From: Lachnospiraceae bacterium UBA5895
GTDB lineage: Bacteria > Bacillota > Clostridia > Lachnospirales > Lachnospiraceae
Assembly: GCA_002431915.1 (NCBI GenBank)
Contig: DJEP01000058.1
Location: 1 to 10,380 of the forward strand
DNA: 10,380 nt
Direction: 5' to 3'
Below the pieces are notes generated by a model that saw nothing but the letters and a program-made list of their open reading frames with translations, made no database searches and was not told the DNA's origin. Below are positions 1 through 6,617 of this stretch, one piece after another. The first letter of the stretch is position 1. Every line of letters starts with the position of its first letter. A program made the position numbers and the translations under genes.

Positions 1-47
1 AGATGGGTTCTGAACAGTTACAATTGTCATAAAAATAATTATTTCAA

Positions 48-84
48 AAAGACCGTCGATGCAACTTAAGCACCAACGGTCTTT
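48..84 (-). terminator. Intrinsic terminator of the 68-aa minus-strand gene
   Basis: Read on the minus strand, positions 84-70 pair with 62-48 to give a 15-bp stem with a 7-nt loop (63-69), followed by a short U-run at 50-46 and AT-rich sequence. Two of the pairs are G-U only when read as minus-strand RNA; on the plus strand they become A-C mismatches. That asymmetry fixes the direction. The stem begins 21 nt past the stop codon of the 68-aa gene. Confidence 0.85.
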
Positions 85-104
85 AATTTGTGTAAATCTT
101 CAAA

Positions 105-311
105 TTACAGAGTCTGATGCACCTCGCGGATCACAGCATCAGCAAGCTCCGGAGCTTTCGCGGGATCAATGTCATCCGGGAATTCTGCATCAATGGTGGA
201 GGCAGCCGGGCGATAGTTCAGGCGAAGGGCATTTGCCTGAATGTAATCCGTTGCCTTGTTGTAAGTATCCTCTGTAACGCCGTTTAAAGTAATTGTATAT
301 AATTTTGCCAT
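105..311 (-). CDS. Small orphan protein, 68 aa, function unknown
   Basis: I do not recognise this protein. It starts MAKLYTITLNGV and has no membrane segment, no cysteine and no catalytic motif I can name. It looks like a small soluble alpha/beta protein: a short beta-prone start (residues 3-10), a polar helix (about 13-30), a central stretch with an acidic DAEFPDDIDP segment (about 41-50) and a C-terminal amphipathic helix (about 52-67). The start is supported by a purine-rich site (AAAGGATGATAAG on the minus strand) just before the ATG. A strong terminator follows 21 nt after the TAA, and an AT-rich gap precedes it. This pairing of ribosome binding site and terminator argues that it is a real monocistronic gene. 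It is transcribed away from the mscS locus. Confidence 0.7.
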   Translation of the reverse strand: MAKLYTITLNGVTEDTYNKATDYIQANALRLNYRPAASTIDAEFPDDIDPAKAPELADAVIREVHQTL

Positions 312-372
312 AATCTTATCATCCTTTCTTTTACGTTGTGGTTAATGGAAACATTTCCTTGTTTCTGTATAT

Positions 373-378
373 AGTATA
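373..378 (-). promoter_or_regulatory. Possible -10 box for the 68-aa gene
   Basis: The minus strand reads TATACT here, about 60 nt upstream of the ATG. No convincing -35 box sits 17 nt further upstream (the spot reads TTTTCT), so this is only a candidate. Confidence 0.25.
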
Positions 379-507
379 TCTCTTTTTCTGAAAAAAGAAA
401 ATGGAATAAAGTAACAAATATAATAATAGGAATCATTACTATATTTGTGAAATAGTCACATATTACCATAATGAGACATTTGTCAACTGTGTTTTACTCC
501 GCAAAAA

Positions 508-516
508 TGATAAAAT
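508..516 (+). promoter_or_regulatory. Extended -10 promoter candidate for the mscS locus
   Basis: The sequence TGATAAAAT matches an extended -10 (TGn followed by a 5/6 match to TATAAT). It lies 39 nt upstream of the GTG start and 25 nt upstream of the AGGAGG site. The -35 position is poor, as is common for extended -10 promoters. The 312-554 gap around it is AT-rich and otherwise holds no gene I can support. Confidence 0.4.
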
Positions 517-540
517 AAACCATCAAAAAGCAGTTTGCGA

Positions 541-546
541 AGGAGG
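541..546 (+). promoter_or_regulatory. Shine-Dalgarno site that fixes the mscS start
   Basis: AGGAGG stands 8 nt before a GTG at 555. It is the reason for placing the original mscS start here, upstream of the premature stop, and not at the internal GTG at 750, which lacks a comparable site. Confidence 0.8.
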
Positions 547-554
547 AAAACGCA

Positions 555-1397
555 GTGCTTTTAGTACTTATCATGGGAATCACTCTGGGGACCGGACAGA
601 TTCAGACAGAGGAATTGGGGAGGATATTTACGGTCAATGCAATTGCAGTCTGTAAATTATTGCTTTTGATCTTCGGGGTATTGTTTTAAAAAAGTCTGAT
701 CGTATGGATCCTGGGACTGATCAAACCGGCGAATCACAGAGCCAGGTCCGTGCTCTCTCTGTTATCCAGTCTGACAAAATATATTGCGTTTCTGGTGATT
801 CTGTGCGCAGGACTGACGATTCTCGGAGTTAACATGACTACCATCATTGCCAGTGTCGGAGTATTGGCTTTGATCGTCGGCTTCAGCGCGGAGAGCCTGA
901 TCGCGGATGTGGTGACAGGAACTTTTATGCTGCTGGAGAATCAGTATAATGTGGGAGACATCGTGGAGGTGAACGGTTTCCGCGGAACTGTGACGAGCAT
1001 CGGCATCCGTACCACCTGTATCACGGATACCGGTGACAATGTAAAAATCATCAACAATTCCGAGATGAAAAATATTCTGAACCGTTCCGACAATTATTCC
1101 AAGGCGGTCTGCGATATCAGCATCCCCTATGAAACGGATATTGAAAAGCTGGAAAGTGAATTGCCGAAGCTTTTGGAGACAATTTATAAGGCGCATGAGG
1201 ACACCATGAAAAAGACACCGGTGTATGTAGGGGTGCAGGCATTGCAGGATTCCGGAATATTGCTCCGATTCGTGGTGGAAGTTTCGGAGAAAAATATTTA
1301 TTCCGGTATGCGCATTCTGAATCACGATCTGCTGCTGGGCTTCCGGAAGCTGGGTGTGGAGTGCCCCTTCCCGCAGCTGGATGTGCATAATAAATAA
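555..1397 (+). pseudogene. mscS: MscS-family mechanosensitive channel interrupted by one in-frame stop
   Basis: The family forms heptameric pores in the cytoplasmic membrane that release solutes on osmotic downshock. Reading from GTG 555 gives 280 codon positions, close to the usual MscS length of about 286. Codon 45 is TAA (687-689), after LLLLIFGVLF; the same frame resumes at once with KSLIVWILGL and runs open to TAA 1395-1397. Visible parts: a hydrophobic N-terminus, TM2 around codons 32-56, TM3/pore helix from about codon 75 (ILGVNMTTIIASVGVLAL, then GFSAESLIADVVTG) and the beta domain (NQYNVGDIVEVNGFRGTV). Both sides share a frame, so a single substitution, not an indel, explains the break. 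Reinitiation at GTG 750 would give a 215-aa product lacking the first helices, but no good ribosome binding site is seen there. The rest of the frame is undamaged, so the lesion is recent, a strain polymorphism or a sequence error. Confidence 0.75.
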
Positions 1398-1400
1398 TGG

Positions 1401-2501
1401 GTGGATCCGGTAATAACAGAGAAAATGAAGATCAAAGAAGATCATAAAGATCATAGGAAAAATAAAATGCAGAAACAGGAAAACAATATACTGCCGGAAT
1501 ACCAGATACTCCCGCCGGATTCCATAGCCCCAGAATATCCGCCGTTGCCGGACGAATATCTGCAGAGCAAACAACCTGTGGAAAAAGGGGTACCGAAACC
1601 TTGTGAAAGTAGAAAGCGAAAAGTAATGCGCATACTCTGTATGCTGGCGGCTTGTGTACTGCTTGGTTGCGGCGTGTATGGAACTGAGGCAGATCAGACG
1701 AAAATATCGGCACAGACAACGGAGGAGGTGCAGGTACCTGATGAAAACGGAGAGAATCGGGACAGCAGGGAAAATGACCATGTACAGTCCGTGATAACAG
1801 AGACAGAAACAGACGTCGCAATAGCAGAAACGTCAGAACCTATCGAAGAACAGTATCCTCTGGAAGGCGGCATCTTATATTACAAGATATATAATGAGAC
1901 TCACCTGGCCAACCCCACTGCTGATGCCTGGGAGCGTATCCTGGAAGAAGGAGAAATTTCCATAGAACAGCTCCTTGCCGGAGAAGTGATCGCTCTGCCG
2001 CAGCCGGAGACACCGGAAGGCTTTGCATTTCTGGGATGGGCGGCACATTTCCCGGGAGAGAAGGATACCTACCCGAAGTGGAGTCTGCTTACGGAAAGCT
2101 TTACCGCAGAGGATGCATTCAGAATCAAACCGGATGAGGAAGGCAACCGCAGTGTGGATATCCACGCGGTGTGGAGCTCGCAGGATCCTGCTGCCTGGCA
2201 GATGGTAATGGTATTGGATGCCAATGGAGGAATCATTGAGGGACAGACATCACAGACCTACAATGCACTGACACCGAAATACTCCGGAGGAACGGTATAT
2301 CTGTGTGGATATCCGACCCCGGAACGGGAAGGGTATCATTTTACCGGTTGGTATCTCACAACGGATGAGGGAGACATACGGGTGGAGACGCTGCCTGCAT
2401 CCCACTTTTTTGCACAAAAGGGCGGAGAACCGGACTATAGCACTCCTCTGGAACTGCACCTGATGGCAGGCTGGGAGAAAAGCGAAGAAAAGGGGAACTA
2501 A
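1401..2501 (+). CDS. Membrane-anchored surface protein with InlB-type repeats
   Basis: A predicted surface protein of up to 366 aa, starting 3 nt after the mscS frame. From the GTG at 1401, residues 1-70 are charged and proline-rich (PEYPPLPDEY), residues 71-74 are RKRK, and 76-94 form one hydrophobic segment (MRILCMLAACVLLGCGVYG). This suggests a type II membrane anchor; the LLGC at 87-90 could also be a weak lipobox if translation began at M76. Residues about 95-150 are an acidic, low-complexity linker. The outer part carries two modules resembling the Listeria-Bacteroides repeat (Flg_new/InlB B-repeat): about 155-258 ending in FLGWAAH and HAVWSS, and about 268-358 with VLDANGG, GYHFTGWY and MAGWE. 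Such repeats are beta-grasp-like surface domains. The start is uncertain: ATG at 1425 and 1467 are alternatives, the latter with AGGA upstream. No LPxTG sorting signal is present. Confidence 0.65.
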   Translation: MDPVITEKMKIKEDHKDHRKNKMQKQENNILPEYQILPPDSIAPEYPPLPDEYLQSKQPVEKGVPKPCESRKRKVMRILCMLAACVLLGCGVYGTEADQTKISAQTTEEVQVPDENGENRDSRENDHVQSVITETETDVAIAETSEPIEEQYPLEGGILYYKIYNETHLANPTADAWERILEEGEISIEQLLAGEVIALPQPETPEGFAFLGWAAHFPGEKDTYPKWSLLTESFTAEDAFRIKPDEEGNRSVDIHAVWSSQDPAAWQMVMVLDANGGIIEGQTSQTYNALTPKYSGGTVYLCGYPTPEREGYHFTGWYLTTDEGDIRVETLPASHFFAQKGGEPDYSTPLELHLMAGWEKSEEKGN

Positions 2502-2504
2502 AGG

Positions 2505-2533
2505 TTGTTTTTCTGTGTGGGAAAAATTATAAT
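2505..2533 (+). promoter_or_regulatory. Sigma-A-type promoter of the membrane protein/NYN operon
   Basis: TTGTTT (2505-2510), a 17-nt spacer and a perfect TATAAT (2528-2533) lie 36 nt upstream of the ATG at 2570. A transcription start near 2540 is expected. Confidence 0.7.
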
Positions 2534-2558
2534 AAGACTAATGGATCACACACAGAAA
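2510..2558. repeat. Perfect 10-bp inverted repeat spanning the -10 box
   Basis: TTTCTGTGTG (2510-2519) is exactly repeated in inverted form as CACACAGAAA (2549-2558), with a 29-nt gap that contains TATAAT and the expected transcription start. The left arm shares a base with the end of the -35 box and covers the start of the spacer; the right arm ends just before the GAGGA ribosome binding site (2559-2563). A repressor operator is possible, but arm spacing this wide is also compatible with chance. Confidence 0.5.
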
Positions 2559-2569
2559 GAGGACCCCAA

Positions 2570-3592
2570 ATGGAAGAACAGGGAAAAAAGGAAAGTACGG
2601 TGCTCCCGGAACCTGCGGAGATCACGGTGAAAAATCCAAGAATCGGTAAAGTACGCAAGCTGGAAGAGGAAGTAAGACGCCAAAATGAGTTGGAGCAGCT
2701 TCGAACCAAACGCATCCGTAAGGAGCAGGAATATATTGAACAGATGAGCAAGGCGGTGGAAGACCACCTGCGCAACACCAGAGAGGAACAGCGGTATAAC
2801 GAGGAGTTTGAACGTCTGATCCGCAAGGATGTCTACCAGATGCACGGCATCAGTGAGGACAAGCTGCAGGGGATGACGGAGTATCGCAATGCTCTGTATC
2901 AGGGAACGGCGTTCGGCATGTTTTTCTTGTCTCTGATCTTGACCGGAATCTGTGGATATCTCCATGGCTTCGGTTCGGAATTATGTATTTTCATGGCTTT
3001 TTATACAGCCATTGAGGGGACGTTGCTGAACAATGGGAAGAGGCAGCATGCATTATTGGATGTCCTGACGAGAATTCTGTATCTGCTCTTATTCCCGGCG
3101 ATGCTGATCGTGTTTGTGTGCTATGAACTGGGATTTACGGTGTATGCCCTTATCGTACCGGCGCTCACGATAGCCGGAGTGGTGCTTCTGATGCTGGGAG
3201 CGGTGTCCTACTTCCTGTATGACCCGTACCGCCTGGATCGTAAAAATCATAAAAAGGCGAACCATTACATCCGTGACATCGAAAAAGCTGCCATCAAGGA
3301 AGTGGAACTGGAAGAAAAAGCGCAGGCGAAGCAGGCGAAAAAGCAGGAAAAGCTGGAATTAAAAGAAGAAGCCAGACAGAAGCGTGCAGCGGAGAGAAGA
3401 GAATGGAAAAAGCGGATAAAGGAGATCTTCTCCGGCTGGAAGGAAAAGATCCGCAAAGTGCTTCCGAAGAAAAAAGTCGATATGGTCACGGAAACTACGC
3501 CGCAGACAGAAGAGACCGGAAAGACAGAAGGCGGCGAGACAACAAACGGCGAGACAACAAACGGGGAGACAACAAACGGGGAGGAAGCATAA
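2570..3592 (+). CDS. Coiled-coil, four-TM membrane protein of unknown function
   Basis: I do not recognise the family. The 340-aa product has a highly charged, probably coiled-coil N-terminal region (about residues 25-90), then hydrophobic segments at about 111-131, 135-151, 164-187 and 190-216. A second long Lys/Glu/Ala-rich helix (about 225-300) follows, and a Thr/Glu/Gly tail that ends in three GETTN units (322-336). With four segments, both charged ends should lie on the same, cytoplasmic side. The start has GAGGA 6 nt upstream and follows a strong promoter. Its TAA (3590-3592) overlaps by one base the ATG of the NYN-type protein, so the two are translationally coupled and probably act together. 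A membrane scaffold or sensor for that protein is inference only. Confidence 0.8.
   Translation: MEEQGKKESTVLPEPAEITVKNPRIGKVRKLEEEVRRQNELEQLRTKRIRKEQEYIEQMSKAVEDHLRNTREEQRYNEEFERLIRKDVYQMHGISEDKLQGMTEYRNALYQGTAFGMFFLSLILTGICGYLHGFGSELCIFMAFYTAIEGTLLNNGKRQHALLDVLTRILYLLLFPAMLIVFVCYELGFTVYALIVPALTIAGVVLLMLGAVSYFLYDPYRLDRKNHKKANHYIRDIEKAAIKEVELEEKAQAKQAKKQEKLELKEEARQKRAAERREWKKRIKEIFSGWKEKIRKVLPKKKVDMVTETTPQTEETGKTEGGETTNGETTNGETTNGEEA
3533..3577 (+). repeat. Three tandem 15-bp units encoding GETTN
   Basis: The units at 3533-3547, 3548-3562 and 3563-3577 are nearly identical (GGCGAGACAACAAAC, with the third starting GGGG). A fourth partial unit at 3578 supplies the GGGGAGGA ribosome binding site for the next gene. 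Each unit is in frame, so copy-number changes would not break the protein. Confidence 0.9.
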
Positions 3593-4434
3593 TGGCATAT
3601 TATCTGATTGATTTTGAAAATGTAAAAAGCCGTGGCATGGAAGGTGTGGAGCTTCTGACGGAGGAAGATGCCGTCTGTATTTTCTACAGCGACAATGCCG
3701 ACAGCATGACCTTTGATTTGCATCGGAAGTTGAACGAGACGAAGGCGAAGATCATCTACCACAAGGTAGCGGTGGGAACCAAGAATGCACTGGATTTCCA
3801 GCTGGCGACATATTTAGGGTACCTGATCTGCGAGCAGCAGAGGGAAGGGATCCATCCGGATTATTTTATCGTGACCAAGGACAACGGCTTCACCAGTCTG
3901 ATGGTGTACTGGAAGGCACAGGGAGTTCCAGTGCGTATCATCCGTAACCTTTTATGGGGGAAGAATCCCGTGCCTGAGCAGAATCTGTTAGCAGAGGAAG
4001 AGACGGAGACAGAACAGAAATTGCCGGAGGAGACAATCCAGGAACCGGCACAAGAACAGCAGCCGGAAGAACCGGTTGCTGTTACGGAAGAAGTGACTGC
4101 GACAGAAGAGAACAAAGAACCTGCGCAACCGGAGATGGTAGAAGAGACACCGGAGTCCGTACAGCCCAAGCAGGTGGAAGAGCCCGCAAAACCCGCAAAG
4201 AAGCCTGCAAAGAAAAAGAAGAAGCCCGCGGAGGAGACGGATGAACTGACCGTGGCGGTAGAAAAAGTACTGACCGACCAGACTATTGTCCCCCAGGTTG
4301 TAAAATTTATCCGCCAGTACAAGACCAAACAGGGGATCAACAATGCCCTGAATAAAGAGTTCAAGGACAGCAAGCGCACCAGCGAGATCTATTCAGCCAT
4401 CAAGCCCCTGATTGCTGATAAAAAGGGGAAATGA
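3592..4434 (+). CDS. NYN/PIN-like putative ribonuclease with C-terminal helical domain
   Basis: A 280-aa protein. Residues 1-125 resemble a NYN/PIN-fold nuclease domain: LIDFENVK at 5-12 (D7, E9, N10), FYSDNAD at 31-37, KNALDFQL at 64-71 (D68) and TKDNGF at 95-100 (D97). These acidic residues could form the metal-binding site typical of the fold. Residues about 128-215 are a Glu/Pro-rich linker ending in a basic AKKPAKKKKK tract that might bind nucleic acid. Residues 216-275 form a compact helical C-terminal domain ending in SEIYSAIKPLI, unknown to me. The ATG at 3592 is chosen over an open frame reaching back to 3403 because GGGGAGGA lies 6 nt upstream and the upstream extension is only repeat-derived basic sequence. 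The 1-nt overlap with the preceding membrane protein implies coupling. RNA cleavage is inference from the motifs. Confidence 0.75.
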   Translation: MAYYLIDFENVKSRGMEGVELLTEEDAVCIFYSDNADSMTFDLHRKLNETKAKIIYHKVAVGTKNALDFQLATYLGYLICEQQREGIHPDYFIVTKDNGFTSLMVYWKAQGVPVRIIRNLLWGKNPVPEQNLLAEEETETEQKLPEETIQEPAQEQQPEEPVAVTEEVTATEENKEPAQPEMVEETPESVQPKQVEEPAKPAKKPAKKKKKPAEETDELTVAVEKVLTDQTIVPQVVKFIRQYKTKQGINNALNKEFKDSKRTSEIYSAIKPLIADKKGK

Positions 4435-4510
4435 TAAAAAAGATCAAAAGAGGCAGCATAATTAATTTATCGGATTTTGTGATTTTCCGGTAGAAAAGAA
4501 AGATAAGATA

Positions 4511-4519
4511 TGCTAGAAT
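4511..4519 (+). promoter_or_regulatory. Possible extended -10 upstream of the MATE gene
   Basis: TGCTAGAAT fits an extended -10 (TGn plus 5/6 match). There is no clear -35. A start near 4526 would put the following hairpin at the very 5' end of the transcript. Confidence 0.35.
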
Positions 4520-4522
4520 AGG

Positions 4523-4557
4523 GAGCGGTCAAGGAGCGAAATGCTTTTTGACCGTTC
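4523..4557 (+). terminator. 15-bp hairpin between the NYN and MATE genes
   Basis: Positions 4523-4537 pair with 4543-4557 around a 5-nt loop, with three G-U pairs that exist only in plus-strand RNA. A weak T-run follows (4558-4560). This most likely terminates the 2570-4434 transcript, although the U-tract is poor. It could instead be a 5' structure in the MATE mRNA. Confidence 0.5.
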
Positions 4558-4612
4558 TTTGACTGTAAAGACGTTTCAAAAAACTATTGATTATAGAAAG
4601 AAGTCATACGTG

Positions 4613-5959
4613 ATGAAACAGAACATGCAGGATCTGACGGAAGGATCCTTAGGGAAGAAAATACTGATCTTCAGCGTGCCGCTGATGTTATCCAATCTGC
4701 TGCAGGTGCTTTTCAATATGGCGGATATTGCGGTGATCGGACAGTTCGCGGGATCTCTGTCTCTGGGGTCAGTGGGTTCCACGGCGACACTGGTTACTAT
4801 GTTCACCGGATTCCTCATCGGTCTGTCCGGCGGTATCAATGTATTAACGGCATTATATTACGGAGCAAAGGATAAGGACAGTCTGTCGAAGACCATCCAT
4901 TCCGCAGCACTGGTCAGCCTGATCATGGGCATATTGTTATTAGTGCTGGGTGTGGGCTTGTCCGAGTGGATGCTGACGGCATTGAAGACGAAAGAAGAAC
5001 TGTTGGACAAAGCGGTATTGTATCTGCGGATCTATTACCTGGGAATGCCGGCACTGGCAATCTATAATTTCGGTAATGCGGTGTACAGTGCAGTGGGCAA
5101 TACGAAAAAGCCTTTGTATTATCTGGGATTTTCCGGAGTATTGAATATTATCTTAAATCTGTTCTTCGTTATTGTCTGTCGGATGGATGTAGCGGGAGTG
5201 GCACTGGCCAGTATTATATCCCAGTATGTGTCCGCTGTGTTGATTTTGCAGGCACTGCTTCGAAGCAAAGACACATATGCCCTGCATCCGGGAAAACTGC
5301 GGGTGGATCCGGAACTTACGAAGGATATTCTGAAGCTGGGAATGCCTTCCGGATTGCAGAATGTAATCTTCCAGTTTGCCAACAGCTTTGTGCAGATGGG
5401 TGTGAACTCCTTCGATGCCACGATGGTGGCGGGCAACTCCGCAGCCACCAATGCAGATGCCATGGTATACGATGTCATGGCGGCATTCTACACCGCCTGC
5501 GGCAGCTTTATGGGGCAGAATTACGGCGCCGGCAAAAAGAAAAGAGTGCGGAACAGTTACCTCATCAGTCTGGCGTATTCCTTCGGCATCGGTCTGATTC
5601 TGGGACTCTCCCTGGTATTTTTCGGAAGACCGTTTTTGTCTCTGTTTACCAGAGATGCGGCAGTTATGGATGCCGGAATGTATCGTCTGACGATTATGGG
5701 CTTTTCTTATTGTATCTCGGCATTTATGGACTGTACCATTGCGGCAGCCAGAGCCATGGGCAAAAGCATTGCCCCGATGTTTATCGTCATCATGGGATCC
5801 TGCGTATTCCGTGTGATCTGGGTTTATATGGTATTTGCATATTTTCATACGATTCCGTCCCTGTATCTGCTGTATGTCTTCTCCTGGAGCATCACGGCAG
5901 TGGCGGAGATTCTTTATTTTATACGGATCTACAAACAGAAAATGGCTCTCCTGTCGTAA
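4613..5959 (+). CDS. MATE-family efflux transporter
   Basis: A 448-aa multidrug and toxin extrusion family protein, expected to export cationic or other small compounds across the cytoplasmic membrane using a Na+ or H+ gradient; the actual substrate cannot be read from sequence. The typical start is visible: MQDLTEGSLGKKILIFSVPL, then SNLLQVLFNMADIAVIGQF. The protein has two homologous MatE halves (about residues 15-175 and 235-400), the second opening with KLGMPSGLQNVIFQF, and about 12 hydrophobic segments in all. The ATG at 4613 (or 4625) is preferred because family members begin just before DLTEGS. An in-frame ATG at 4541 lies inside a hairpin and would add 24 untypical residues. The ribosome binding site is weak (AGAAAGAAG). 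The last codons form part of the terminator at 5939. Confidence 0.9.
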   Translation: MKQNMQDLTEGSLGKKILIFSVPLMLSNLLQVLFNMADIAVIGQFAGSLSLGSVGSTATLVTMFTGFLIGLSGGINVLTALYYGAKDKDSLSKTIHSAALVSLIMGILLLVLGVGLSEWMLTALKTKEELLDKAVLYLRIYYLGMPALAIYNFGNAVYSAVGNTKKPLYYLGFSGVLNIILNLFFVIVCRMDVAGVALASIISQYVSAVLILQALLRSKDTYALHPGKLRVDPELTKDILKLGMPSGLQNVIFQFANSFVQMGVNSFDATMVAGNSAATNADAMVYDVMAAFYTACGSFMGQNYGAGKKKRVRNSYLISLAYSFGIGLILGLSLVFFGRPFLSLFTRDAAVMDAGMYRLTIMGFSYCISAFMDCTIAAARAMGKSIAPMFIVIMGSCVFRVIWVYMVFAYFHTIPSLYLLYVFSWSITAVAEILYFIRIYKQKMALLS

Positions 5960-5976
5960 GACAGAGGAGCCATTTT
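5939..5976. terminator. Bidirectional terminator between convergent genes
   Basis: Positions 5939-5955 and 5960-5976 pair as a 10-bp and a 5-bp helix separated by a 2-nt mismatch, with a GTAA loop. A-run and T-run flank it, so it can act in both directions: for the MATE gene (whose final codons and stop it contains) and for the minus-strand ECF gene ending 40 nt away. Confidence 0.8.
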
Positions 5977-6015
5977 GCGTATACGATGAGCTGCCTTGCT
6001 CAATGGTGTATGGAG

Positions 6016-6588
6016 TTATGCGGCTTCGGCCTCTGCGGAAACGTTAGCCTTAGGGTAGCGTACTGGAAGCAGATGAGCGCGTTCCAGTGCCACATAGATG
6101 GTAGGAAGTAAAATCAGCTGGATGACAATACCGGGGAGACAGGATACGAAATATCCGGTAGCCCAGGCAGACCAGCTGTAGGAGCCGCCGGCGAAGATCA
6201 GTGCACGCAGGATACCGGTGATAACACGGCCGCCCAGCATGGCGATGACCAGAGCGGCATACAGGTCGATTACCAGCTTACCGCTGCGGAGAAACTGCAT
6301 GACCAGACCGCTGATCAGACCGTAGAGACCTAACTCGATCATCATGACGGGCATATATCCGAAGGCAGGCATGCCGGTGAGCATGCTGGATACGAAGGGA
6401 CCTAAAATACCACAGACAAGACCATAGGGAACCCCGCATACCAGACCGCATAGCAGTACAGGCAGATGCATGGGAGAGAACAGGACACCACCCTTAGGGA
6501 TAGCATGCAGAGTCATGGGCAGTACCACACATAAGGCAACACACAGAGCAGAGATGATACTCTTGTTTACAACCGTTAATTTTTTCAT
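6016..6588 (-). CDS. ECF transporter S component (substrate-binding membrane subunit)
   Basis: A 190-aa integral membrane protein resembling the S components of energy-coupling factor transporters, which bind a vitamin or other micronutrient and pair with a shared EcfA-EcfA'-EcfT module encoded elsewhere. About six hydrophobic segments are visible (roughly 10-28, 38-56, 57-72, 78-100, 106-133, 143-168). The characteristic N-terminal part is present: an early helix, then FSPMHLPVLLCGLVCG (37-52) and GPFVSSMLTGMP (63-74). The start at 6588 is set by AGGAGG (6599-6604) at a 10-nt spacing; an open frame back to 6705 crosses a repeat-like element and is not believed. The substrate is unknown. A strong promoter at 6850-6878, a terminator hairpin and a 149-bp structured segment form a long leader, so expression is probably controlled by attenuation. 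The gene is divergent from DUF3842. Confidence 0.82.
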   Translation of the reverse strand: MKKLTVVNKSIISALCVALCVVLPMTLHAIPKGGVLFSPMHLPVLLCGLVCGVPYGLVCGILGPFVSSMLTGMPAFGYMPVMMIELGLYGLISGLVMQFLRSGKLVIDLYAALVIAMLGGRVITGILRALIFAGGSYSWSAWATGYFVSCLPGIVIQLILLPTIYVALERAHLLPVRYPKANVSAEAEAA

Positions 6589-6598
6589 GGAAATAAAA

Positions 6599-6604
6599 CC
6601 TCCT
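6599..6604 (-). promoter_or_regulatory. Shine-Dalgarno site that fixes the ECF S start
   Basis: AGGAGG on the minus strand, 10 nt upstream of the ATG at 6588. It lies outside the symmetrical element (6618-6766). Confidence 0.8.
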
Positions 6605-6617
6605 GATAAGATATATA

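Noticed and set aside
6..18. Window start GGTTCTGAACAGT resembling the element end GGCTCTGGACAGT (6754-6766), 11 of 13 identical, as a possible second repeat copy
   Set aside because: By simple base-frequency reasoning, a match this good is expected about 0.2 times by chance in a 10-kb window on both strands, and the rest of a copy would lie outside the window. Suggestive only.
284..469. Minus-strand 61-aa open frame overlapping the start of the 68-aa gene
   Set aside because: It lies in AT-rich intergenic sequence, has no ribosome binding site, overlaps a better supported gene and has the composition of translated AT-rich DNA.
681..693. Homopolymer indel as the cause of the mscS stop
   Set aside because: The sequence before and after the stop is in the same frame, so an insertion or deletion would need a compensating one; a substitution is simpler.
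762..1781. Long (339 aa) minus-strand open frame opposite mscS and the surface protein
   Set aside because: It is rich in His, Arg and Phe with no domain, and lies antisense to two recognisable frames; a shadow of codon bias.
3403..3591. Open extension upstream of the NYN start, and the idea of a programmed -1 frameshift fusing it to the membrane protein
   Set aside because: The start at 3592 has an excellent ribosome binding site. The A-run at 3470-3475 is not in the phase of a -1 slippery heptamer (codons AAG AAA AAA GTC), and the extension encodes only repeat-derived basic sequence.
4541..4612. Longer MATE start at ATG 4541
   Set aside because: It falls in a hairpin, lacks a ribosome binding site and adds 24 residues not typical of the family, which begins near DLTEGS.
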